Assembly: GCA_013140875.1 (NCBI GenBank)
Contig: JABFSB010000378.1
Location: forward strand, 1-12,003
Length of the DNA: 12,003 nt
From: Acidobacteriota bacterium
GTDB lineage: Bacteria > Acidobacteriota > Blastocatellia > Pyrinomonadales > Pyrinomonadaceae
Direction: 5' to 3'
This document shows, in pieces, positions 6,113-12,003 of the stretch; positions within the stretch are counted from its first letter, which is position 1, and the number at the start of each line of letters is the position of its first letter. A program made the position numbers and the translations under genes. The notes beneath the pieces are model-generated. The model was not told where the DNA came from and ran no database searches. It saw only the letters and a program-made list of their open reading frames with translations.

Positions 6113-8683
6113 CTACCGCATCGCCGGTGTGTTATCACCGAGCAATACTGCGTCGCCAACTAAAACACCGTCCCCGACGAGAACTCCGTCTCCTACGAGG
6201 ACACCATCACCCACAAGTACGCCGTCACCTACGAGCACGCCGTCACCGACAAGCACGCCGTCGCCTACTAAAACGCCAGAGGCCAGAGTGCCGCCAAAGG
6301 TCATGTAAGTCGTGCCCGCGCCGAGAGCGGCACCATTGCTTGTCTTGAGGACGTTGCTAATGGTCAAACCGGTTGTAAAGAACGAAGTCGTATTCAGAGC
6401 ATAAACTCCGTTCGTATACGTAACGCCGTCCATGAACTGGTTTTCACGTTTGTAAACCGTCTGGAACTGCGAGACCAGGTTTGCACCCGTTACGTAAGTG
6501 TGACCGGTATTGATCAACTGTGCCCAGGGGAATGTGGCACCGCCAATGGTCGAACTTGTCGTCGGCATGACCCAGCCGGTCGGAACGGTTGTCGTTCCTT
6601 TCGCCAATGTCTGGAAATCAACATCGGTTCTGAGCGAACGGGCCAGGCGAACGGCACCTTCGAGGTTGATCTCGCCCGCACCCTGCTCGAACATGTTTTC
6701 GCCGTTGATCGGTTGAGCCGTATATTGCAGGATCGCTTTGATCATGCCGGGCGTCAGGTTCGGATTAACTTGCAGAAGCAGCGAAGCTGCGCCCGCGACG
6801 ACCGGGGCCGACATCGATGTGCCGCTCATGTACATCATCTGGTCTGCGTCCGGTACGGTAATGCCCGTAAGACCAAGAAGCGAGTTTGCGGCAGCGATAA
6901 CGTTGCCCGGAGCCTTGTAAGAAACAAGCTTGTTGCCCGGAGCAACCAGATCGGGTTTGATCAGATTGTCGTAGACCTTTGTACCCGTTGAATTCGTGTA
7001 GAACGAACGGGTCGGGCCACGCGAGCTATAGGTTGCGATCGTGTCGTCCGTGTGGGTCGTGGTGCCCATCGTATTGCTCGCACCTACTGTGATCACGTAC
7101 GGACTGTTGCCCGGGCTGTGAATGCGCCCGTAGACTTGCGCTCCGGTTATTGGATCTTTACCCAAATTTCCCGCGGCGGCTACGACGACTATTCCCGCGT
7201 TGACGAGAGCTTTGACCTTCAAGCAAACAGCATCGTTTGTGTAGGTATCAACGGCGGTTGTGCCGAGGCTGAGGTTAACCACGCGGATGTTGTACGTTGT
7301 CTTGTTGGTCAGGATCCAGTCAAGACCGTTGAGCAACCATGAAGTATTCCCGACTCCTAAGTTGTTAAGAACTTTGACGCTGACGATATTCGAGTTCGGG
7401 GCAATACCTTTATACGCACTGCTGCTGTAGGTAGAGCTTCCGATCGCCAGACCGGCAACGTGGGTTCCGTGACCGTAAACGTCCGAGGTGTCTGTGGTGG
7501 TTGCGTTAGTAAAATTAACGTTCGCAACGATTCTAGAGGTCGAGCCGTTCTTGAAACCGTTGTGGGCGGTGTAGATGCCCGAATCGACCACGGCAACGCC
7601 GATTGCGGCCCCGTCGAGCGTATAGGCCGCTCGACCGTTCAAGGCGGGCTGGCTGCGTACATCCGTAGCACCGACCGCGTCTTCGATGTGTCCGGTCGTC
7701 AATACCTGACGATCGGGCGAAACGTAATTGATAAGACCGCTTGTCGAAAGCTGCTGTACGGTTGAAAGCGGCATATTAACGACCAGGGTTTGATCACGGC
7801 CGATACGGTCCTTGATTTTCGCCTGTCCGCCTGCCAACAATCCGCGTAGGGCGGAGTTATCGGCATCCTTTGCCTGCAAAATTACGTCTATTCGTGTCTT
7901 GCCGCTGGGGTCACCCGCGAGCATCTCACGAAGATCGGGGGAAACGTTGTCACCACGATAGCCTTCATCGCTGCCGCCATCAAAACTTTCCGAAGCTACG
8001 GCTTGATCGTTAAGATTGTCGCTGACCGAAATCGCTTCAAACAATTTGGCGATATCGGGGTTTTTCGCGATCTTCTCATCATAAGCTGCTTTCGAGCTGC
8101 CGCCGATGATCCGAAGTTTGCCGTTCTCCACGCCTTCGAGCAGTTTGGCACCGGCGCTCCCGGCGTCAAGTACGTTCGTGAGCTCGTTAACAAAAAGAAT
8201 CGTGTGGGCATTCGAAGCAAGGACTTCATCTATGACCGACTCGATCTTTGCCGAAGTATCTGCCGCGGTCTTCGAATTCGAGAAAAGGCTGGCGGTTTCG
8301 AGCTTCAGCACCGACACGCCGACGAGTTTTTCGTTAACATCGCCGTTTGCAATCCGCATTGCAAGTTGTTCAACGACGAAATCCTGATTTTCGCCCTTCT
8401 CATCGACGATAACAGGCTGGCGCTTACCGCCACCGGCTAACACCTTCATGAGACGAACCGTGTCGTTCTCAAGGTTTAGGTTTTCACGCAATCTTCCGTC
8501 ACGGCCAAGCTGCGTCAAATCAGTGGTAAATCTGGTAATTGCCGAAGCGGCTGACGATGGGGTTTCATTTCGGTTAGAGGCGAAGACTCCGACAGCTGCG
8601 ATATTCGTAATTACGAACGAATAAAGCAAGGCCAAAGAGATCGCCTTTCTTAGTATTGAAGTTTTGTTCGTGGACAAGTTCAT
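6113..8683 (-). CDS. Secreted subtilisin-family (S8) protease with dead ClpB-like domain and VLVGDG tail
   Basis: The 856-residue protein has a signal peptide (about residues 1-35, ending VGVFAS). A ClpB/ClpA-like segment follows (about 49-222, entered separately). Then comes a pro-region resembling the I9 inhibitor (about 263-325, ending YVSPDRQ) and a peptidase S8 domain (about 358-680). The catalytic set is complete: D367 in VVDSG, H405 in GHGTHVAG, oxyanion N506 in AAAGN and S623 in GTSMSAP. A linker of about 120 residues leads to eight VLVGDG-type hexapeptides (804-851) and the end TPAMR. It should be an exported, self-processing endopeptidase; its targets are unknown. The ATG at 8681-8683 is preferred over the frame opening at 8800. 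It has AGGAG at 8690-8694 six bases upstream and is followed directly by the signal peptide, while the longer version would run through the promoter. Confidence 0.93.
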   Translation of the reverse strand: MNLSTNKTSILRKAISLALLYSFVITNIAAVGVFASNRNETPSSAASAITRFTTDLTQLGRDGRLRENLNLENDTVRLMKVLAGGGKRQPVIVDEKGENQDFVVEQLAMRIANGDVNEKLVGVSVLKLETASLFSNSKTAADTSAKIESVIDEVLASNAHTILFVNELTNVLDAGSAGAKLLEGVENGKLRIIGGSSKAAYDEKIAKNPDIAKLFEAISVSDNLNDQAVASESFDGGSDEGYRGDNVSPDLREMLAGDPSGKTRIDVILQAKDADNSALRGLLAGGQAKIKDRIGRDQTLVVNMPLSTVQQLSTSGLINYVSPDRQVLTTGHIEDAVGATDVRSQPALNGRAAYTLDGAAIGVAVVDSGIYTAHNGFKNGSTSRIVANVNFTNATTTDTSDVYGHGTHVAGLAIGSSTYSSSAYKGIAPNSNIVSVKVLNNLGVGNTSWLLNGLDWILTNKTTYNIRVVNLSLGTTAVDTYTNDAVCLKVKALVNAGIVVVAAAGNLGKDPITGAQVYGRIHSPGNSPYVITVGASNTMGTTTHTDDTIATYSSRGPTRSFYTNSTGTKVYDNLIKPDLVAPGNKLVSYKAPGNVIAAANSLLGLTGITVPDADQMMYMSGTSMSAPVVAGAASLLLQVNPNLTPGMIKAILQYTAQPINGENMFEQGAGEINLEGAVRLARSLRTDVDFQTLAKGTTTVPTGWVMPTTSSTIGGATFPWAQLINTGHTYVTGANLVSQFQTVYKRENQFMDGVTYTNGVYALNTTSFFTTGLTISNVLKTSNGAALGAGTTYMTFGGTLASGVLVGDGVLVGDGVLVGDGVLVGDGVLVGDGVLVGDGVLVGDAVLLGDNTPAMR
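6131..6274 (-). repeat. Eight 18-bp units encoding VLVGDG hexapeptides (first protease)
   Basis: Eight contiguous in-frame 18-base units encode six VLVGDG, then VLVGDA and VLLGDN. The encoded residues are nearly invariant while third codon positions vary from unit to unit (GTC/GTA/GTT-type choices, GGC/GGT/GGA). The unit is therefore held at protein level rather than being a recent slippage tract. Consecutive units fit the V-G-D-G-V-L phase of the hexapeptide pattern of left-handed beta-helices. Confidence 0.95.
8018..8539 (-). other. Degenerate AAA+ (ClpB/ClpA first ATPase domain-like) segment in the protease
   Basis: Residues about 49-222 follow the first nucleotide-binding domain of ClpB from its start to sensor 1. 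TTDLTQLGRDGRL matches the TIDLTERAEQGKL type of opening. PVIV-DEKGENQD stands where PVLI-GEPGVGKT (Walker A) should be. Next come VVEQLAMRIANGDVNEKLVG, then TILFVNEL for ILFIDEL (Walker B), and GKLRIIGGSS for GELHCVGATT (sensor 1), with an AKNPDIAKLF ending. The Walker A Gly, Lys and Thr are lost (K to Q100, T to D101), the Walker B Asp is Asn166, and the arginine pair after sensor 1 is gone. The domain should not bind or hydrolyse ATP. The comparison was made from memory of ClpB, so residue-level homology needs a profile search. Confidence 0.72.
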
Positions 8684-8709
8684 CACTGGCTCCTGTGTAA
8701 AGGTCAATT

Positions 8710-8723
8710 GGCGGCGCACCGCC
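8710..8723 (-). promoter_or_regulatory. Small hairpin in the 5' leader of the first protease mRNA
   Basis: A perfect 5-bp GC stem (GGCGG/CCGCC) with a four-base loop lies between the predicted transcription start (about 8728) and the ribosome binding site (8690-8694). It could affect translation or mRNA stability, but it is short and may be incidental. Confidence 0.35.
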
Positions 8724-8737
8724 GTCAGCTTGCCCTT

Positions 8738-8755
8738 AATCAAGACGTGTGCCAA
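8738..8755 (-). promoter_or_regulatory. Candidate sigma-54 (-24/-12) promoter of the first protease
   Basis: The minus strand reads TTGGCACACGTCTTGATT. The -24 element TTGGCAC is perfect and the -12 element TTGAT differs from TTGCW only in the C. The spacing is correct for RpoN. The start would be near 8728, giving a leader of about 45 bases. I see no convincing -35/-10 pair here. Paired palindromes lie about 98 and 120 bp upstream of this start. Confidence 0.65.
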
Positions 8756-8820
8756 TATGCTAAACGCTGGAAATACATGAGTTAAGGCGGATTGCGACAC
8801 TTTTAACCCGGTCGTCTGCT

Positions 8821-8853
8821 GTCAAAATGACCGAAGAAATGCGTCAGTTTGAC
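8821..8853. promoter_or_regulatory. Paired GTCA-N3-TGAC palindromes upstream of the first protease
   Basis: Two perfect 11-base palindromes, GTCAAAATGAC (8821-8831) and GTCAGTTTGAC (8843-8853), have centres 22 bp apart, two helical turns. They lie in the usual position for activator (enhancer-binding protein) sites upstream of a sigma-54 promoter. The same motif and spacing recur upstream of the second protease. The binding protein is not encoded in this window. Confidence 0.68.
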
Positions 8854-8863
8854 AAATACTAGG

Positions 8864-8902
8864 CAAAAAAAAGGAAGGCCCGATTTTGTTCGGGTCTTCC
8901 TT
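8864..8902 (-). terminator. Rho-independent terminator after the second protease
   Basis: Arms at 8890-8902 and 8871-8883 form a 13-bp stem with one mismatch and a 6-base loop. On the minus strand the stem runs straight into a U-run (complement of the A-run 8865-8870). It starts about 25 bases after the stop of the protease gene at 8927. Confidence 0.9.
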
Positions 8903-8926
8903 GAAGGGGGTTTGCGTGTGGTGTTC

Positions 8927-11047
8927 TTATTTTGGCAACATGCAGGCCGTGTTATCGCCGAGCCATGCGTTGAGTGCAGTCGCTCCGCCGTCGCCGACGA
9001 GTACCCCGTCGCCGACCAAAACGCCGTCGCCTACCAACACTCCATCGCCAACGAGTACTCCTTGGGCATTCAGGTAAGGCGTAAAGACGCCGGCCATCGC
9101 ATTCGAGCTAAGGAAGAGTGTGCCGTCGCCAACCAACACGCCGTTATTCTTGATAGCGCCTTGATACAGGCTTAGCGTACCTGAGGTCATCGTCGCCGAT
9201 CTTGTCAAAAGACCGCTGACAAAAGGTGTTCCGTCTCCAACCAACACGCCGCTTCCATACATACCCTGATACTTGTTCATCAGGTCGTTGCCGTGCAGGA
9301 AACCGAAATTTGTGATGACGCCTTTGCCCCAGGTGGCGGTTTGACCCCCGATAACGCTTGTTTGCGAGACCGGCAGTGATGCCGAAAGCAGTGCCGACCC
9401 GTTGGCTGTCGGCAACGGAGTCAGGACCAATTTCGTAATTCTCAAAGCGCCGTCGACGTTGACCAATCCCGCACCTTGTTCGAGGGTGTTGAAATTCGCC
9501 AAAGGCTGTGCCGAATACATCAATATGGCTTTGACCAGATTCGGCGTCAGATTCGGATTGACCTGGAACATCAAGGCAACCGCGCCCGAAACGACCGGAG
9601 CCGCCATTGAAGTTCCCGACAGGTACATCATTCCCTTTAATTCACCGGGAGCGTCCGAAAGCAGACTCGGGTTATAAGTTCCGCTGACATTCAATGCGCC
9701 GTATTGATAGACCAAATTGTTGCGGGCCGTACCGGACCTGTATATTCCGTACGAAGCCGCACCGACCAGCTTATTACCCGGAGCGACAAGATCGGGTTTA
9801 ATGAGGTTATCGTATCGACGAACTCCGCCGGCGTCGGTGTAGTAACCACGCGTCGGCCCTCGCGAGCTGTAAGTCGCGATTGTATCGTCGCTGCGGCCGT
9901 TTGTACCATAAGTGTTAGCCGCGCCGACCGTGATGACGGAAGGTTCGATACCGGGCGAATTGATCGACCCGTATTGCTTTCCGCCCGCTGCAGTCTTACC
10001 GTTGTTACCGGCCGATGCAACGACTACTATGCCGGCATTGACCGCACGGCGTGCGGCAAGACACAACGGATCGTATCTATAACTGTCTTTCGCACCTGTT
10101 CCTAAGCTGAGATTTACGACGCGAATGTTATATGCAGCTTTGTTTGCGATTACCCAGTCGAGGGCCGCGATAAGATTACTCGACGAGCCTCGGCCGCTTG
10201 AATCGAGCACTATCAAACTGAGCAGCTTTGCTCCCGGAGCGATTCCCGTGTAGTAACCGCTGTAATGGTCGGACCGTCCGTTGACGAGCGAAGCGACATG
10301 CGAACCGTGTCCAAACGCGTCTTCGGCCTGCGGCGTGACGCCGAAAGCCCTGGTATACACCAGGGATCTCTGTCCGGTCGACGACGTAAAGCTGCCGTGG
10401 TTGGATTCGACACCGCTGTCGATAACAGCGACGCCGATGCCTGCTCCATTGACGCTTGGTGCTCCACCGAGAAGATTGCGCACCAGTGAAGCTCCCGTCG
10501 TTGTCTCCACGTGGCCGGCCGCCTCTGTTTCGCGGTCAGGCGAGACGTAAGCGACATCGTCGTCTCCGCTGAGTTCACGGACTTTTGAAAGAGGCAATTC
10601 GGCGCTGACCAGACCCAGGCTATTGAACGCCTTTTTGAACTGTCCACGCATACCTTGAAGCTTCGACTTTACCGACAACGAGCGGGACTTATTGGCTTTC
10701 ATCTCTTCGGCAAACATCTGGTCCTTCATGTCTTGCGGGACTTCGTCACCGAGAAAATTGTTCAGCTCAGTCGAAGGTCTCAACTGGATGATGACTTTCT
10801 GAGTTTCGTCGAACTTAAAACCTTTCGATTGATCGTCAACACTTTCCTCAAGGTCGGGAGCGATCTTGGTTTTCAGCATCGGCTCCGGCTGCTTAGCGTT
10901 TTGCACGTCCAGAATTTCTTCAACACTCTTTCCTTTGATCGCGTCGATTTTTGATTTTTGAGCACGGACGCTCAAGGGAAGCACTTGGACGGACATCGCT
11001 AACAAAACCGATGTCGCAAGCATTTGTTTGAGGGTAAGTCTATACAT
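8927..11047 (-). CDS. Secreted subtilisin-family (S8) protease with VLVGDG tail
   Basis: The 706-residue protein has a signal peptide (about residues 1-29, ending SVRA-QKS). An I9-like propeptide (about 84-172, ending YVSPDRE) and a peptidase S8 domain (about 203-540) follow. The catalytic residues are D210 (VIDSG), H247 (GHGSHVA), oxyanion N348 (SAGNNG) and S480 (SGTSMAAP). A C-terminal region carries single VLVGDGT units at 601 and 637, then four tandem VLVGDG units (664-687) and the end AWLGDNTACMLPK. It should be exported and cleave itself to become active; its target is unknown. It is a close paralogue of the next protease in the array, and it lacks the Clp-like segment of the first. The start is supported by AAGGA at 11055-11059, seven bases upstream. 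It has its own candidate promoter and terminator. Confidence 0.95.
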   Translation of the reverse strand: MYRLTLKQMLATSVLLAMSVQVLPLSVRAQKSKIDAIKGKSVEEILDVQNAKQPEPMLKTKIAPDLEESVDDQSKGFKFDETQKVIIQLRPSTELNNFLGDEVPQDMKDQMFAEEMKANKSRSLSVKSKLQGMRGQFKKAFNSLGLVSAELPLSKVRELSGDDDVAYVSPDRETEAAGHVETTTGASLVRNLLGGAPSVNGAGIGVAVIDSGVESNHGSFTSSTGQRSLVYTRAFGVTPQAEDAFGHGSHVASLVNGRSDHYSGYYTGIAPGAKLLSLIVLDSSGRGSSSNLIAALDWVIANKAAYNIRVVNLSLGTGAKDSYRYDPLCLAARRAVNAGIVVVASAGNNGKTAAGGKQYGSINSPGIEPSVITVGAANTYGTNGRSDDTIATYSSRGPTRGYYTDAGGVRRYDNLIKPDLVAPGNKLVGAASYGIYRSGTARNNLVYQYGALNVSGTYNPSLLSDAPGELKGMMYLSGTSMAAPVVSGAVALMFQVNPNLTPNLVKAILMYSAQPLANFNTLEQGAGLVNVDGALRITKLVLTPLPTANGSALLSASLPVSQTSVIGGQTATWGKGVITNFGFLHGNDLMNKYQGMYGSGVLVGDGTPFVSGLLTRSATMTSGTLSLYQGAIKNNGVLVGDGTLFLSSNAMAGVFTPYLNAQGVLVGDGVLVGDGVLVGDGVLVGDGGATALNAWLGDNTACMLPK
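8987..9058 (-). repeat. Four 18-bp units encoding VLVGDG (second protease)
   Basis: Four in-frame units all encode VLVGDG exactly but differ at silent positions, which indicates selection on the peptide. Single diverged copies of the same unit lie upstream in the gene, near 9123-9140 and 9229-9246, each followed by Thr. Confidence 0.93.
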
Positions 11048-11106
11048 TTCGTTTTCCTTTTAAGGCAATCAATCATGAAGCCGCATCTTGCAGGCCTGTA
11101 CCTCTT

Positions 11107-11123
11107 AGGCAATGGTTATGCCA
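11107..11123 (-). promoter_or_regulatory. Candidate sigma-54 (-24/-12) promoter of the second protease
   Basis: The minus strand reads TGGCATAACCATTGCCT. The GG and GC cores are separated by exactly 10 bases and the TTGC of the -12 element is intact. The predicted start is near 11098, giving a leader of about 50 bases, similar to that of the first protease. The stretch between this element and the palindromes upstream (about 11140-11176) is AT-rich, which would favour DNA bending. Confidence 0.65.
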
Positions 11124-11202
11124 CGCTGGGACGGTATCGCTAAATAACTGTAAACAATAACTTTTGAAGATATTTTGACCCATCGAGTGAGAGTGATGTT
11201 CG

Positions 11203-11235
11203 GTCATATTGACTTGGTGAAAGGTCAGCTTGCCA
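11203..11235. promoter_or_regulatory. Paired palindromic sites upstream of the second protease
   Basis: A perfect palindrome GTCATATTGAC (11203-11213) and a one-mismatch copy GTCAGCTTGCC (11225-11235) have centres 22 bp apart, the same spacing as upstream of the first protease. They lie about 110 and 132 bp before the predicted start. Read on the minus strand, the first site continues into CCG, matching 12 of 13 bases of the 8821-8833 site on the plus strand. Confidence 0.62.
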
Positions 11236-11250
11236 GGTGACGATTAACGA

Positions 11251-11280
11251 AAAAGGCCAGGCTCGCGGCCTGACCTTTTA
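11251..11280 (-). terminator. Rho-independent terminator after the third protease
   Basis: Arms at 11269-11280 and 11252-11263 form a 12-bp stem, fully paired in minus-strand RNA with one G-U wobble, around a 5-base loop. The descending arm ends in a run of U. It starts about 20 bases after the stop of the protease gene at 11301. Confidence 0.9.
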
Positions 11281-11300
11281 GTTGATCGTATGCGTGCAGT

Positions 11301-12002
11301 CTATCGTGGCAGCATGCTGATCGTGTTATCGCCGAGCCATGCCGTTCCGTCGCCGACGAGTACTCCGTCGCCTACGAGCACTCCATCACCGACGAGCACA
11401 CCGTCACCGACGAGCACGCCGTCGCTTACCAGAACTCCCTGCGCATTCAAGAACGGCGTCGGACTTCCGCCCATTGCATTCGCACTGAGGTATAGCGTCC
11501 CGTCGCCTACCAGCACGCCGTTGTTAGTGAAGGCTCCCTGATACAAGTTCAGCGTTCCGCTAGTCATCGTCGAGGACAAACTGATTGACGAACCCGCGAA
11601 CGGCGTTCCATCACCGACGAGCACTCCGCTGGCATACATCTTCTGCCACTTGTTCATCAGGTCATCGCCCCTGAGGAAACCAAAATTGGTTACAACGCCT
11701 TTGCCCCAATAAATGCTCTGACCTGCGATCGTACTTGTCTGCGACGTCGGGAGCGAGGCCGAAAGCATCGCCGTGCCATTAGTGGTCGGAATCGTCGTTT
11801 TAATTAGCTTGGTGATCCTTATCGCTCCATCTACATTGAGCGAACCCGCTCCCTGTTCGAGGGTGTTGTATCCGGTCATCGGCTGGGCCGAGTACGTCAA
11901 GATCGCCTTTACGAGGTTAGGTGTCAATTTCGAATTGACCTGGATCATCAGTGCCGCGGCACCCGCGACGACCGGAGCGGCCATCGATGTTCCACTGCAA
12001 TA
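11301..12002 (-). CDS. Third subtilisin-family protease, C-terminal part (partial at the window end)
   Basis: The reading frame is open to the window edge, so only the last 233 residues are seen. It begins at YCSGTSMAAPVVAG, just before the catalytic Ser (codon 11985-11987); the Asp, His and oxyanion Asn lie outside the window. An internal ATG at 11984 is not the start. The sequence runs parallel to the second protease with almost no gaps: the NTLEQGAG segment, the WGKGVVTNFGF segment, two single VLVGDGT units, five tandem units and the end AWLGDNTISMLPR. A Cys stands where the second protease has Leu, two residues before the GTS. It is the product of tandem gene duplication and presumably a secreted endopeptidase like its neighbours. 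Confidence 0.92.
   Translation of the reverse strand, partial: YCSGTSMAAPVVAGAAALMIQVNSKLTPNLVKAILTYSAQPMTGYNTLEQGAGSLNVDGAIRITKLIKTTIPTTNGTAMLSASLPTSQTSTIAGQSIYWGKGVVTNFGFLRGDDLMNKWQKMYASGVLVGDGTPFAGSSISLSSTMTSGTLNLYQGAFTNNGVLVGDGTLYLSANAMGGSPTPFLNAQGVLVSDGVLVGDGVLVGDGVLVGDGVLVGDGTAWLGDNTISMLPR
11346..11435 (-). repeat. Five 18-bp units encoding VLVGDG (third protease)
   Basis: Five in-frame units encode VLVSDG followed by four VLVGDG; the tail AWLGDNT follows one Thr later. Silent positions vary between units. Single related units occur in the same gene near 11502-11519 and 11608-11625. Confidence 0.93.
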
Positions 12003-12003
12003 C

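Noticed and set aside
6079..6159. Longer acetyltransferase start at 6159
   Set aside because: It would overlap the protease 3' end and add 27 residues with no family resemblance, while the ATG at 6078 has a strong ribosome site.
6131..6274. CRISPR array reading of the 18-bp repeats
   Set aside because: The units are contiguous with no spacers, in frame with a protein, and vary at silent sites.
8684..8800. Longer first-protease start at 8800
   Set aside because: It would place the predicted promoter and leader inside the gene and bury the signal peptide 40 residues in; the ATG at 8683 has AGGAG at proper spacing.
8849..9175. Plus-strand open frames rich in TPSPTS-type repeats opposite the protease tails (also near 11290-11541)
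   Set aside because: They are the antisense reading of the 18-bp VLVGDG units. They have no ribosome site or other gene-like feature, and the minus-strand genes are certain.
11130..11180. A sigma-70-type promoter in the AT-rich stretch upstream of the second protease
   Set aside because: No -35/-10 pair with acceptable spacing was found; the stretch fits better as bendable DNA between activator sites and the -24/-12 element.

Overview
The window looks like chromosomal DNA of a free-living Gram-negative-type bacterium. My best guess is Acidobacteriota, class Blastocatellia. The grounds are the mid-range GC, the sdh gene style, the secreted subtilases ending in VLVGDG repeats and the sigma-54-type promoters; this is inference, not proof.

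Left part (1-2496, plus strand): the 3' end of sdhA (succinate dehydrogenase flavoprotein), a secreted WD40-type propeller gene, and sdhB (iron-sulfur subunit). The propeller gene sits inside the sdh operon and is coupled to sdhB by an ATGA overlap. Just after the sdhA stop lies a frame-shifted second copy of the SdhA C-terminal tail.

Middle part (2498-6078, minus strand): a membrane PAS-GGDEF-EAL cyclic-di-GMP enzyme convergent with sdhB (one base between the stops), and a GNAT-type acetyltransferase with its own terminator.

Right part (6113-12003, minus strand): a tandem array of three secreted subtilisin-family (S8) proteases, the last cut by the window end. All three carry C-terminal tandem VLVGDG hexapeptides and finish with a shared LGDNT-x-x-M tail. 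The two complete genes each have a -24/-12 (sigma-54-type) promoter. About 100-130 bp upstream of each is a pair of GTCA-N3-TGAC palindromes 22 bp apart centre to centre, the layout expected for an enhancer-binding activator. The first protease (6113-8683) also carries, between signal peptide and protease domain, about 170 residues that align with the first ATPase domain of ClpB/ClpA but with Walker A destroyed and Walker B altered: a dead AAA+ domain on an exported protein.

The most interesting unit is therefore the co-regulated array of repeat-tailed subtilases, one fused to a degenerate Clp-type domain. Strong intrinsic terminators follow the acetyltransferase, the second protease and the third protease; the first protease and the acetyltransferase probably share a transcript.
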